Source of the DNA: Nectonema munidae
Lineage: Eukaryota > Nematomorpha > Nectonematoida > Nectonematidae
DNA: 64,000 nucleotides
NCBI GenBank assembly: GCA_030549495.1
Contig: JAUIRK010000734.1
Coordinates: 186,001-250,000, forward strand
Direction of reading: 5' to 3'
Numbering within the stretch: the first letter of the stretch is position 1; the number at the start of each line of letters is the position of its first letter. Shown here one piece after another: positions 35,201 through 46,100 of this stretch. Below the pieces are notes generated by a model. That model saw only the letters and a list, made by a program, of their open reading frames with translations. It did no database searches and had not been told where the DNA came from. A program made the position numbers and the translations under genes.

Positions 35201-35905
35201 TTATCCTTGAAAGATGAAAGTTCGAATAATTTTATGCGTTCAAGTTCAATGATATTTAGAGTTTTTTAAGGACTTCTCATATATAAGATTTTCTTATATC
35301 GCCCAAATATCGTATCCGGTCTACTTATAATCATAATCTGATTTGAGATAGAAAAATTTTAATATGGGATTAGTTTTTGAGAGATCTTATTCTAATGTTA
35401 AAAGTGTCTATGAATAATAGAAAAATACGTTAAAATTAAGTTATTTTTTTAATTAATAGAAAAAAGCGATAAGCAAGAAAACAGAATGAAGAATATGATT
35501 GACATAAATCCTACGACATGGAAGCCAATGAGAGAGAAGAACTATAATTTAGCGTCAATCCATCATCCCCTAAACTACACCCATCACAAAAAATACTTTA
35601 CATTTTTCCCGAAAACCCTCAAAACGTTTTCTTCAAAAGAAAGAACAAATACTTCTCATAATAAAGCCACAACAAACTTCCCTAAATTTGCGGAAAAGGT
35701 TAAAAACTTTGTCAAAAAAGGAGTCTGTCCATTAATGGTAGCGAATTCAGCTTGTTCCGCTCTGGGCAACTTATGCTACCACGACAGGCAGTGTGGTCCA
35801 TTCAATTCTTTCAAGTGCTGTCCTGGCCCTTGTGGTTTGAGATGTGTTTTGCCCATGATCATCGAAGAAACTAAAAACAAAACCTCAACTTCAAAACCTG
35901 TATGA
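23255..35905 (+). CDS. Secreted protein with two six-cysteine modules and a WAP domain (6 exons)
   Basis: Host gene, predicted 419 residues. Exons: 23255-23284, 24091-24448, 30948-31133, 31192-31311, 33460-33579, 35460-35905. All introns are GT-AG and phases agree (0,1,1,1,1). Exon 1 gives MNLLIPILSL, exon 2 continues TLGFLFQFGS: together a signal peptide (1-20). Residues 21-129 are Asn/Lys/Glu-rich with four N-glycosylation sequons (NST, NES, NHS, NET). Module 1 has Cys 194, 203, 209, 215, 227, 228; module 2 has Cys 236, 245, 251, 257, 269, 270: both C-x8-C-x5-C-x5-C-x11-CC, with D-E-[FY]-G-Y-CCL, resembling lustrin-type repeats. After a basic linker the WAP domain has its eight Cys at 361, 370, 377, 383, 391, 392, 396, 400. 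WAP domains often act as protease inhibitors or antimicrobials; that role here is inference. Neighbour exons could be missing only upstream. Confidence 0.8.
23690..23805. repeat. Low-complexity A/T runs
   Basis: About 115 bases of alternating A and T homopolymer runs inside intron 1 of the WAP-domain gene. Likely slippage product, or the end of a decayed element. Confidence 0.7.
24507..25664. mobile_element. Non-autonomous hAT-like element (ATATCCGG-type ends)
   Basis: Lies in intron 2 of the WAP-domain gene. The left end TAAGAATGGACAAATATCCGG-like sequence and the inverted right end TAGGGAGGTACCTGATAG share the form TAGGGATG(G/T)AC seen at hAT ends. Both ends carry further GGCCGAATA and ATCCGG blocks (24530-24600, 25575-25645). 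About 1.16 kb, no transposase. No clean 8-bp target duplication remains. It contains a LINE fragment at 25135-25290. Confidence 0.6.
25135..25290 (-). mobile_element. LINE 3' fragment (end of reverse transcriptase ORF)
   Basis: The minus strand reads KAFLRSSFSNGIINDWNKLP, then EDIVDAPSLNVFKNRLDSYW and RDEVF. The motif R-x-I-N-x-W-N-x-L-P, then V-x-A-P-S-x-x-x-F-K-x-x-L-D-x-x-W, is typical of the C-terminal end of CR1/Jockey-like LINE polyproteins. Only this last part is present, as expected from 5'-truncated insertion, inside the hAT-like element. Confidence 0.75.
25880..26270. mobile_element. Possible decayed pogo-like MITE
   Basis: The inverted right end, TAGAGTCAACCATCGTAATTC, and left sequence GCTCGTTAATCGGGACTTC both resemble Tigger-type ends (CAGT-GACTCTCGTTAATTCGGAC). 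Matches are imperfect and the TA flanks are not certain. Confidence 0.3.
26930..29990 (-). mobile_element. LINE, 5' half with gag-like ORF1 and APE endonuclease, split by a later insertion
   Basis: Runs on the minus strand in intron 2 of the WAP-domain gene. ORF1 starts near 29965 (MSTQIWIRNKK) and frame 29766-29512 follows; at about 29340-29150 cysteine/histidine knuckles are seen (CPNSSVCRYC, then CSKCGS). The endonuclease starts at 29084: LSINVQSLKAKFFDFKIL, VICLQ, FAYTFSPCPRKG. A foldback-like element (28165-28798) interrupts it here. Beyond it, TISDHFPIFL near 27710 ends the endonuclease, and VSLNDILLAFKSL near 27000 is pre-RT sequence. The RT itself is absent: the left end at about 26930 cuts the LINE before it. 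Several stops and frame changes. Loss of the 3' half, where LINEs usually lose the 5' half, points to a later deletion. Confidence 0.75.
28165..28798. mobile_element. Foldback-like element with arrays of 16-bp repeats in its inverted ends
   Basis: Inserted in the LINE endonuclease. The left arm (28165-28260) carries AGTGACAAATCAAAAG units; the right arm (about 28615-28798) carries some ten inverted units of the type TTTGTCACTCTTTTGA or ATGTCACTCTTTTGTC. The arms could fold back on each other. The interior on the minus strand has a short protein-like piece, IKKLVNVIARYGTSLDEALY near 28480-28420 and then, in another frame, DETNVSDDNVTTDEN before a stop near 28340. That may be the tail of a deleted transposase. 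I cannot name the superfamily. Confidence 0.65.
30415..30585. repeat. Possible MITE with a C15 tract
   Basis: GGGGATCATACATAAATCAC at the left and, inverted, TATGACGTCCCCTACC at the right resemble one another loosely, and a run of 15 C lies at 30466-30480. Ends and target duplication could not be fixed. Confidence 0.3.
31192..31311 (+). other. Exon 4: first six-cysteine module (120 nt, phase 1-1)
   Basis: Preceded by a 58-nt intron (31134-31191; GTAAGA donor, TTTTGATATTAG acceptor) and followed by donor GTACAA at 31312. It encodes one complete module, TCKHFLNNVIC to FGYCCLIQ. The frame also runs on past the donor to a stop at 31370, so intron retention would give a short form ending after one module. 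Confidence 0.75.
32692..32973 (+). other. Unassigned 93-codon frame inside an intron
   Basis: Lies in intron 4 (31312-33459) of the WAP-domain gene. The text (YSLNQTKWRNNIYGTSGNR, LILSLRHIKKLKIPLP) looks more like protein than most chance frames, and an acceptor-like CTACTATAACAG ends at 32679. Its phase does not fit between exons 4 and 5. It might be a fragment of a transposon or retrocopy. No family recognised. Confidence 0.25.
33460..33579 (+). other. Exon 5: second six-cysteine module (120 nt, phase 1-1)
   Basis: Acceptor TTTACTTTTAAG and donor GTGAGG. It is exactly as long as exon 4, in the same phase, with the same cysteine spacing. This is the pattern expected from duplication of a whole exon. 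The start codes LLCENPVPNQIC and the end DEYGYCCL. Confidence 0.8.
34970..35072 (-). mobile_element. MITE fragment, copy 1 of a pair
   Basis: Shares with 36363-36455 the order AATTATTGGT, GCGAAA-GCTTTTTC, CCCC, TTGAAATCACA-TGGGC, GCGCTC. On the minus strand it begins near the GGGGCGCTCATA-like end. Likely the end of a hAT-like MITE. Confidence 0.5.
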
Positions 35906-36041
35906 CATTTCTCCCTTTGCAAATATTGGCTTTTACAAACGCAAGTATATCAATTTGATTTATAAAAATTTATTGTATTTATTATCTCATACATACCAAC
36001 TTTTGTGCCTGTGATATATCGAATTATACGTTTTTTATCCA

Positions 36042-36047
36042 AATAAA
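36042..36047 (+). terminator. Candidate polyadenylation signal of the WAP-domain gene
   Basis: AATAAA, 137 bases after the stop codon at 35903-35905, the first canonical hexamer downstream on this strand. Confidence 0.5.
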
Positions 36048-39000
36048 TATTCTTTTCTGAGCAAAATTTCTGAATTCCATTTCTTCAAATAAATATTTTA
36101 TTATGACGATTTATAAAAAGGTATTTTCAAAAAGGTTATTGTGAAAACTTTTTCAACTTTAACAAACTTTTTTACCATTTTAATGATCTTTATGTGTTTT
36201 TTTTTATGCTGGTTTAGATTCCAATACTAAAATGGCGAGTTTTTTTCTTTGAAAATGTTAACCTATATTTCTTCATTTGCTTATTCAATCAAACTTCTTC
36301 ATTTTAATCATATCTTTTATTCAGGACGTCTACTTGAAATTATGTAAAATACTGTGCACTTAAAATTATTGGTTTAGCGAAATGCTTTTTCACCCCCTCT
36401 ACTTTCAAATCACAGTGGGCATCGCTCCTTTAACCTTCGTATGAGCGCCCCTGGGATTTACATGTTATCAGAACTGTCATAAGACTAACCTCTACATTTA
36501 AAAAAGTCTAGCTTACAAATTACACTCAATACGTGAACACCCGATTTGTCATTTCTTTAACCGTATGGCTTTCTAATTCCACAAAAGTTAAGATGCGTTC
36601 AGTAGGCTGAGTACCTAATTACAACACTTAACTGATCAACATGTGATAGATCTCGTGTTGAGTCAACTGACAAATTAAAATAACTAGAAGATTTTACTTC
36701 TTCAACAATAAACGCATTGACATTTTGTGCTATTATTGAACGAGTTGATCACACGTGGTTTCAAACATGTAAGAAGGATTTCCTTTTCCAACACTTTTTT
36801 ATTTTTAAAAATGGATCATACTGGAGTAGGAGTTCAAGCAGCCCAAAAACATTCCCCTTTTGCAATGATCCAAACCTGCCTCTTTCTTGAAAAGCCAAAC
36901 CACGTTCAGCTAACGTGAAAATAACAGCTATGACAAGTCTCAAGACGTTCCCAGTTTTTTTACTCTTCTGGAATTGGTTTCTCCAATTGTTGTCCCAAAC
37001 ATGTGCCTTGTTTCCGAGTTAAGTACGTTAGCATGAAGTCTGGGTGAGTAGTTATGTTTTCATGATTATAGATTAGAATATTATTTTGTTAATCACTGAA
37101 CCCCTCTTTTCTAACAAAGTTTGAAATTTTTTTAAGCAAACAGTGTAGAAACAAACCATTAAACTGATCCTGTTGATGGTAAAGGCATAACGACTCTTTA
37201 TTAACTTCTCACCGGTGCCCTTCTCAACACAAAGTTTAATTCGTTTCAGACAAACAAAAAACTCTAATATTTTTAGATTATTTAGAAAAAACAATTTTTG
37301 AATGAAATTTGCTAAAAACATTAAAACCATAATTTCAGTTGATAAAAAGAAGAAGATAAAACTTTTCTGTTTTATCGAATAATTAGATCAGACTGCAGAA
37401 TTATGTAAAGAACAAAATGATATATTACAATAATTATTTTTCTGTTACTAGAAATACAAAAGATAAATCAATTAATTCATCAAACCATCAAGTAAAAAAA
37501 TTGAGAAAATTGAGGTCAATGATTCACTTATTTGTGATAAGATCTTCATTGCAAGCGAATTGAATGATTCTTTTACTCAGTCATCATATTCACTTAATGG
37601 GCATTCCAATTTTGAAGTACTTGATAATAATTGTTCTCGTTTTTGTTTGAATTATCTCGAACCATTCAACGTTTTCAGAGCAGTAGAAGAGCTATAACCC
37701 ATTTCTATTACGCTATAATAAAAATTATATTATTACAGAGATAGGATAGATGACATCTACATATAAACTCAATTTTATCCTTGATTTTTCATGAAATTAT
37801 ACACGCTATACAAATATATATTTTAATCATTTTTATCGAAAAAGTCTACCTTTTATTAGTTGAAGTTTTTTCTTTTCAAATTATATAGTTTTTTCCTATT
37901 TTTGTACCTGTTTTTGAAAGATTTTTTATTTTTTCCATAAAAAAGCTTACAACCTATTATAAAAATTTATTATGATCTAACAAAAGTGCATGCTTCCTAA
38001 TTCTTATAGTTTTCTTTATAGCAAATCTCTTTTATAATCATATCCTTAGGAACAAGCTACATCCTTTGGTGCCGATTTTTTAGTTTTCTTCTAAAGAATT
38101 CAAAGATTTTTACCGTTAGATAGTGCTCTGTCCTTCCACCTGATTCTAACCTTGTTTGTAATCAAGCTATCACTATACATTAAGATTCTTTCCCGCTTTT
38201 GAAGCGTTAGCGTTAGGATTGTATCGTTCACTCAGCTGTATTTATATATTGTAAACCTACATTCTTGTAAAATTATATATATCAAGGTAAAGTTATGCAG
38301 TAAGAAGGGCCTGTATTTGACGTTTAGTTGGATGAAAAGTCTAGATAAGCTTGGATTCGGCATTTCGAGCGGGACCACAATATCCGAAAGGATGGGGGCG
38401 AACGTCACAAAAAATACTTATTCTTAACTTACAAAAAAACTTTAAAAAATATTAAGGTTTACTATTGAAATAGCAAAAAATCTTATAAAGTTAAAAAACA
38501 AAATGAAGACAAACAAGTGAGAAGTAAGATTAGTGAAACAACTGTGATAAATGCTAAATAATGATCAATAATATTGAGCTCAAATAATGAAAAAGCAAAA
38601 ATTCAGTCATGATCAGAGACGTACCCATATGGGGGCAAGAGGAGAGGGGGACAAAGCCCGCTTAGAATTTTTTTTTTGTCCCCCTTCTCTCTTCTGTAGT
38701 AAAAACGCATAAGATGAGTCTTATACCAAAAAGCCCTTAGTCAATGAATAGTAAGGAGATTGTTTAAAACAAGAAGTACAGCACGTTAACATTGCTGATA
38801 AAAAAAGTGTGCTTTCATTTTATAGATCTAAATATTATTTACATAACAAACACTAAAAATATAGATTTTTTTTTTTAAAACAAATTTTAAACTAGAATAA
38901 AAGTTATCTGTTTGATAGCTTATTTTTATTTTGATTTCATTATTCGCGATATGATTATGCCATATGTCTTCAGAAAACATTGATGAAGGAATTGTTTGAC

Positions 39001-39290
39001 GGATTTCCTGCTTATACATCTCGGATGCAATGGGCCTGATTTATGAGAGCAACAGAAAAGTTAAAAATGGCTTTCTCATTGGTTTGAAGGACAAAAAATA
39101 TTTGTTTAAAATTTTCAACATGGTTTCCAATACTTGAAGCAAACTTAACTGTTTTCAAAAAATTCAATACAGCAAGATTTTATATTCAACCTTGAGACAA
39201 ACAAGGTGAGTAAATACTGTGCTTGGCCTGAAACCACACCTTTTTTGTATAGAAAGTTCTTAATCTATCGATTTCATCTTTCTAATCATT
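36048..39290. other. Stretch with only candidate small exons and repeat scraps
   Basis: Besides the MITE at 36363-36455, a possible exon lies at 36955-37043 (CCPKHVPCF, donor GTGAGT) with a good acceptor at 37451 downstream. A patch at 38600-38720 (GGGGGCAAGAGGAGAGGGGG and its partial inverse) looks like a decayed MITE. The rest is AT-rich without recognisable genes. Confidence 0.3.
36363..36455 (-). mobile_element. MITE fragment, copy 2 of a pair
   Basis: Second copy of the repeat at 34970-35072, same orientation, about 1.4 kb away. The pair brackets the last exon of the WAP-domain gene. The inverted end reads CCAGGGGCGCTCATACGAAG. Confidence 0.5.
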
Positions 39291-39295
39291 GTTCT

Positions 39296-40020
39296 CTTTA
39301 TATTATGAACTCTTCAAGTTTTGAAATAAATAGTCTTCATTGGAAACTTCTGGTTCAGATATTTTTTCCCTAAGTGATGTGAACGCCTGAGTTCAAGCGA
39401 TGAAGTGAAGAAATTGATCAAGAAGAGATAAATTCCCTCAAAGAATCAGATGGAACAGAATTTTTGAGTAACAAGAGATACACAGGGCAGAAGATCTTCA
39501 AAATATAATTTTTTCCACACCCGCTCAAAAGTTCATGTGAAAGATGCAATAAATTATTTTAATCTTTTCTTCATCGAGAATATGGCTAGCACATTTATGA
39601 ATTCAACACATTTCGTTTCCACATTAAATGGAGTATTCGCTAGCTTTATTTGCTTGTCTATTATATCTCTGCAATCAGAGGACCAACAGATTGACATCAA
39701 ATATCTCTTCAGAAAAACACGCAAGTTCATTTTTAAAAATTAAAGTTAGTAGAGATATGTTCATTATCGTTCGTACTTTCATACGATTTGGTTCAAAGAG
39801 AAAAAGCGACAATTCTGTTAATTTGGTAACGGTAAGATGCATCCAAAACAAATTTCTAAAAAATTGTCACCAATATTATTCTTCAACAATCTGTGTAACT
39901 ATAGATGAGCTATAGAATTTTTATGTTTTTTTCTAGTGAAATATTTCAGACTCAATTTTTAGATAAGGAGTATTCCAAATTTGCTAATATTGTCAAGTTC
40001 GTTTTGTGCTTATCTCCTTT
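39296..40020 (+). pseudogene. piggyBac transposase fragment, copy 3
   Basis: N-terminal third of the same transposase as at 9520. An ATG near 39306 begins MNSSSFE with an acidic stretch; FFIENMASTFMN, then ISLQSEDQQIDIKYLFR matches GQSKD-IDVKHLFSEK of copy 1. DMFIIVRTFIRFGSKRKS and NCHQYYSSTICVTIDEL follow, reaching the first catalytic acid. After FSEIF the similarity ends and a different retroelement begins near 40026. Stops and frame changes are present. Confidence 0.7.
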
Positions 40021-40025
40021 TTCTT

Positions 40026-42290
40026 CTGACATCTCTTTCCTCAAGAAGATCCAGAAGGTCTGAACATAGAGAATCCTCTGGAAATATCAGTTAGTCCGAT
40101 TCTTCATCCTGTTGAGAAAGATCCTTTTATGAACGATCATAGGCTTTTCTTCAATGAAGAATCTCCTATTAATGGTGAGGATTTTTGGCTTGGCATAGTC
40201 ACCAAATGAAGAGGATGAAGAACTCCCCACCTTAGGGGAGATCCTCCAATATGTCTTCGCAAATAAAGAAGTTTAGGATAGCTTCATAAATAACATAACT
40301 AGAGTGATCAACTGCCCGACGATCAAGAAGCCCAAAATGGATAGAGCAGGAATCACTATGTCACCACAGGATGACGACAATCCCCACGCAGCAATAGATG
40401 TTGTTGATAGTCTTTGAGCAGTTGATCCTTTAACCCTCTTCAATAACTTAGAAGAAAATTCAAACAAAGTCATGAAAATCGAAGAACATCATCACTTTCC
40501 CCTTCTAAGTCAGAATGGTGTTATGTCCGTCCACTAAAAGACATTTTCTACCGCAAAGTACAAAATGAGGGTTAAATGCCTAAGATCGTTTCGAATAGTA
40601 AATTCAGTTCCATTTCCCACTTCATGCCATTTCATTAAGATCAAATTAAATTCATTTTTCAAAAGGTTATACCTCAAGAACTCGAAAGCCAAGTTATTGA
40701 ACAATTCTTTAAGCCTAGAATCGTATCTTAGATTTTTTCTATTTCTTAAATAGGAAAATAGAGTACGTTTGATTGGAAATTTTAGTTTTTTAAAGGATTT
40801 TTTCGAAACTCCATTTCTATCATTTGGGTTTCAATACTTTCTCAGATTCATCTTAAGCAAGTATGTCTAAGGTACCAAAATTGACCGGAGAAAATTGCTT
40901 CCAAACTTCTCTCCAGCTATTCTCCAGTGCATCCTTTTGAAAACCAGGGCCGCTTTCTGTAAAGTCTATGTAAAAGATATCAAAATCATTGTTTACACAG
41001 ACGATATGCTTCTGTTAGCCTGTGATAAAGTATCATGTGGGAAAGCAACAAAGGCTTTTATCATCTTCTTGGCAAAGAGAGGTATCATAATAAATTTTGA
41101 TAAATCAGTCCTCCTTCCATCCAAGAAGATTAATTATCCTGGAATGTTATTTGCTATCGAGACACGGCAAATTGAGATTTTGGAAAACATCTCTAGGAAG
41201 ATTAAAATTTATTTCTTCTCTCTCATCGCACTATCTAGCTCAGAACATATCCATCGCAAAGCGTGCCAGGAAGCTCTTAGTTTTATCAATTATTACATTG
41301 GTAGCGTGCCACACTCTCATAAGAGGTTTTCATATCTTTATAATTTTATGATTAAAATAGAGTTGACATTCCTACTTAGAAGAACGCCTGGAAAAGTATA
41401 AAACTTTTGTCAACTTGTATCTACAGGTAGAGAAGATTTTTACAGATGCCATTCCCTACCAAATTGATATCTGTGACATCAGCCTTAGGCTTCCATGTCA
41501 GATGCTCATCCATGTCTCAGAGCTTCTCGCTATAATTATTTGAGCCAGACTAAAGAATTTCCACTGTAAAATTTTCCATGATTCAGCTGTGGCCATCGCC
41601 AACATCAAGAATGGCGTAGCACTCTTTGCTTGGTATAAGATGCTACTCAAACAACTCCTCAAAGAAAACCTTGAATGATTTTCCCTCGTGCCATCGGAAA
41701 ATATTTATTGAAGATTAATAAGAAAAATGGTATAAAAATCAAGTGGGACATGCGTAGGACTAAAGAATAAAAATGGCAAAAAAGGATAGAAAATCCAAAA
41801 ATACCCTTTGCCTTTTCTTCTAATTCCAATGATACGCTGAAAGGATCCCTCATGGGTAGGTAGGGCGAAAAGTTGAGGAGCAGCTTATATTGATGAGGGA
41901 ATCCAAAACCAAAATAGAAATAATGAAGTAGCTCATTAGTGCTTTTTCTAATACACCCTATGGTATTATGAACGAGATACGAAATTAAGAGCAAGATACT
42001 TTTCCTGTCAATATGAAAAATTGGAAAGGTTATTAGCTATATTGATGTACTCGATGTGATCCTTGATGTGGCAGCATCCTTAAGATTTTCTTTGAGGAGT
42101 TGATTAAGTAGCATCTTGGAACAAACACAAAGTGTTCGGCCATTCTTGATGTTGGCGATCTGCAATCTCATGTGCAGTTGAGAGATCTTTTAGCACAAAG
42201 GTCAGGGTCAAGACATGGCTAAGATCAACAATGAGTGACAAAGGTCTCTACGGCCTTTGTATGCTTAGTGTACATCGTGATAAAATGAAG
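40026..42290 (+). mobile_element. Fossil retroelement, DIRS-like
   Basis: An old, broken retroelement of about 2.2 kb. A reverse transcriptase core is recognisable at 40895-41400, with a YTDD box and an INFDKS-PS block of the kind seen in DIRS and related elements; gag-like text precedes it. It has several breaks. Its right part (41570-41690) is repeated in inverted form at 42079-42165, so two pieces lie head to head around a spacer. The DIRS assignment rests on the RT pattern alone; another LTR-type lineage is possible. Confidence 0.5.
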
Positions 42291-42441
42291 CAGAAAGTCA
42301 TCAATTAACTAAACTAAATAAATTGTTAGTTTAAAACAAGGTAATTAACAAATATAGTAAAAATTTTGACCAACCCTTATTCCCGTTTCAACAATAAATG
42401 TAGTAATAATGAGCAAACCTAAATAATATCATATTTATAAT

Positions 42442-42800
42442 TAGAGATGTAATGGATGTGAATTATTTTACATCCACGGATCTGGATGTATATTTTACAG
42501 TATCGTACTATTTTAATTCCTTTTTAACATTTTTTACTGTTTTTTAATCTACCAATCTAAAAAAACCTAAATCAGAATAATTAGGAAAATTTATTTAAAA
42601 TAATTATAATTAATTACCGGTAAATTTTTTTTAAGAAATAACAGTTTTTCTACCTTTTCCCCTAGTAATCTCTTCATTTTGGCAGTATAAATATTTCCGG
42701 CGCTGCAAAAGAGCTGCTCGCTTTGAACAGTGATAGGAGAACAGGTAAGGTAATGAGATGCAATTTTTGATAAAAATGGAAATACTTCTTTTTTAGTTTT
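42442..42800 (-). mobile_element. hAT fragment with dimerisation domain
   Basis: The minus strand at about 42795-42640 reads FPFLSKIASHYLTCSPITVQ and then SEQLFCSAGNIYTAKMKRL and VEKLLFL, matching the hAT C-terminal domain (normally SERVFSTAGNI). Its right-hand coding part is missing or decayed. At 42442 TAGAGATGTAATGG resembles a hAT terminal repeat and probably marks the element's 3' end. It lies about 320 bases upstream of the Rab10 start codon. Confidence 0.7.
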
Positions 42801-43121
42801 GCATCAATCTAAGCCTTGAGTAGCCCTGCCATTAATTCTTTTTTCTTTTTAGAATCTGACATATTTTTGAAGATTTGAGTAATATAATGTCTTATTTTAT
42901 ACTTCAGAAAAAGAAATTCTTAAAATTTTAAATTAAAATTTATTTAATTTGTAACTTTTTTCATTCCTCAAGCTTACATGTAGACTTTATTTTGCTCGTA
43001 TAAATGCTCGTATTATTATATGCCTGTTTCAGACTGATCAATTTTTTATATTAATTATTTTTAATATTTTTTATAGAAATTTTAATTTTGTGAACATTTC
43101 TTTTTTTATACTAAATAGAAA

Positions 43122-46100
43122 ATGGCTAAGAAGTCTTATGATCTTCTATTTAAGCTTCTCCTCATTGGAGATTCTGGTGTTGGAAAAACATGCATTTTAT
43201 TTAGATTTGCAGAAGATTCATTCAATAATACATTTATATCTACAATAGGTACTATTAATATTGTTTTATATTTCAATAATATTTTAGTTTAAATTTTAAA
43301 AGAAACATGTCCTTTGCTCTATTTTTAAAAATGATATTAAATTGAATCTAATACTCTGAAATGAAAATTTTTGGCTTTTTTTCATTCCATATATGATATA
43401 TACAAAAAGCCGAAACTAAAACAACATAAACCGTTCAAAAATATATAATTTAAATATGTTTCTATATTGCCAAAATTTTGTCCAATTTCAGGTAATATTT
43501 GTATTACAGTGGACTCTCCCAAAACCAGACTCTCTCTGGACCGAAAAAATTTTCTGGTATTTCTAAATTCCGGTTTCTCGAAACGGCCATTTTTTATACT
43601 AAAAAACCGAATCTAACCTAAAACTTATTCTATAAAGAAAGACTATAACACTCTTTTTAAGGTTTTCTACAAACTAAAGTCTAAGTTATAAAATTTTATA
43701 AATAAAAAAAATTAATTTTTTTTATTAGCCATTGATCTAAATTTATTTGGTTAAAATTTTTTTCCCATTAAAATTTCTCTCTCAATTTCTTTCGTAAGGT
43801 TTTGAAGTTTTTCCTTTTCGTAGTTAGAGGCTTTTATTAAACAGCATTTTTTGATCTGATTTATCATAGTTACCATTTTCTTAAAAGTCAAATTCTGATC
43901 ATTATCTTTTTCATCTTCCTCAACTGCAACTTCAAAATTTTCTTCCGCCTTATTCGATTAATTTTTAGAGTAGATTTCAATTAAAGCATTCTGCCAATCA
44001 TTTCCAACTTCTTCCACTGGAACTAGCTCATCTATTTTTTTTATAATTATCGAAAGCTACGAGATCATTCACTGACCAAGTCCTTCAAATACTCTTCATC
44101 TTTATCTTCAAATTCTCCTTCATTATCATCACTAAGTGTTTTTATACCAAATCCACATCTTTTAAAGCACTTGGAAATCATACTATCAGTCGTTTCTTTC
44201 CATGCTTGGGAAGACCAATTTATAGCGTCTAGAACACAATTTGTTCAGGATATCGCTCCCTGTATTCATAACATTAATTTTGGAAAGCACACTGCGCAAC
44301 AATTTCACCCTATGGCCTATACTTGTTCTTGAAAACTTTAATTATGCCTTATTTTGTATTTGCTGGAAGAAAAGCAAGCTTCACGTGGCTTTTTTCAAAG
44401 TGAACGTGTGAAGAGGCATTATCAAGAAACAATAAAATTTTTCGTTTTTGAAATCTCATTTTAGAGTTAAGTTCATCAAGATATTCAAGAACCAGTCATC
44501 CACGCTTTCTGTTGAATTTCCATGTAACCCGGAAACGCTCCGTGTCAATCGATTTAAAACATCTTGGCTTTTGAGCTCGCCCAATTATCAAGGGTTTTAA
44601 CTAAATTATAAAAAACAAATTTGATTTAAAATTAGAAAAAATATTCAAAAAAATTTGTTTTACCTTTTCTCCAATCATGCTACAAGTCAACATTATTGTT
44701 ATTCTCTCCTTAGAAAACTTGATTCCTTTGACATCATCATTTTTGAAGGACAAAGTTTTGTACGAATTAAAAATATTTTCTGGCTTGTACCCTTCGCATA
44801 AGTGATGAATACTCTTTTTCCAATCATTAAAACTTCCATATTTACATCTCCCCTTTCTCCACAAACGGTAAGTTGCTTTATATCATGTCTTTTTTGCCAT
44901 TTGCTAAGCCAGCCTTCTGAAGCTTTAAAGTTTTCAATATCCATTTTTTCAGCAAATTGTTCGGCCTTGACTCTTATTATGGGTCCAGAAACAGGAATAT
45001 TCTTGTCGGTTGCAGTTTTGAACCAGCTAAGCATTAATTCATCAATATCAGTAAACTTTGTTTTAATCACTCTAAACTCTAAAGTTTGATGCTTTGCTTT
45101 GAATTTTATATTTATCCTTAGCCTTCAAAATATCATAGATCGTTGACCTGCCTAAAGAGTATTTTATTGTTGCCTCGGCAACGCTCAACCCTTTTTCAAC
45201 ATCATTTATCAAACTTATTTTTGAATTTAAGTCAAGCTCATTTCTTTTTCTTTTAGGCATTATGTTTTTTCAAACCAATGAAGAAAAGGTGCACAACATT
45301 CAATTAATTTATCTACAAATAGAAATACGTTCAAATATAATGCAAATTTTTCAAGTTTAAAATAAAGTAAATTACCATTTTAATTTTATGAAACGTAAGA
45401 AGTATAAAAATAATAATGGACTCTTAAAAAAGCAAGAAATATCATGAATTTAAGCCCAAATTCCGGTTTAAAGAACAATATTTTGTCTGTTCGGACTAAA
45501 TTTTTTTTTCCGGTTTCCAGAATTCCGGTTTATTTTAGTTGGCATAACGTATTAAGTATAGGCAAATTTTGGGACCGAAAAAATATTTCGGTTTTTCACA
45601 AATTTCGGTTTTTGGAGAGTCCGGTTTTAGGAGAGTTTACTGTATATGTGCACAAATAAGAATATTTGAATATATATATATATAAATAGTTTACTTTTAT
45701 TTTTTCTTAACCTTTAATTTTCATAATATTTAGCTTCAGGTTTTTACTTTTTGTTGTCTAATGTTGAATAGAGTGTAACTAACTAAATTTAACTTGTTAA
45801 TAATTTCTCTTTCTATTTATTACTTAGTTGAGAAACTTATTTCATGTAATTAGTTTTTGAATTTTTAATCAGTTCGGTGTCGACTAACTTATAAAATGAC
45901 GATGCCTTTACAATTTTTTTCAATAATGTAATGTACTTTTAAATTTGTTTATTTCAGAAGCTTTTGAATTGGTACTTTATAATAAAAAATCTTTCCTAAA
46001 CATCTTATAAAAACATAACAACATTTGTTTAATAATAAAAGCAATTTTAACATTTCCTAGTTTTATTTGTTTTTTCTTGGAAAGTAAATTTAGCTAACAG

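Noticed and set aside
38828-39019. Minus-strand 63-codon frame as a gene
   Set aside because: No family signature and no flanking exon signals; frames of this length arise often by chance in sequence of this composition.
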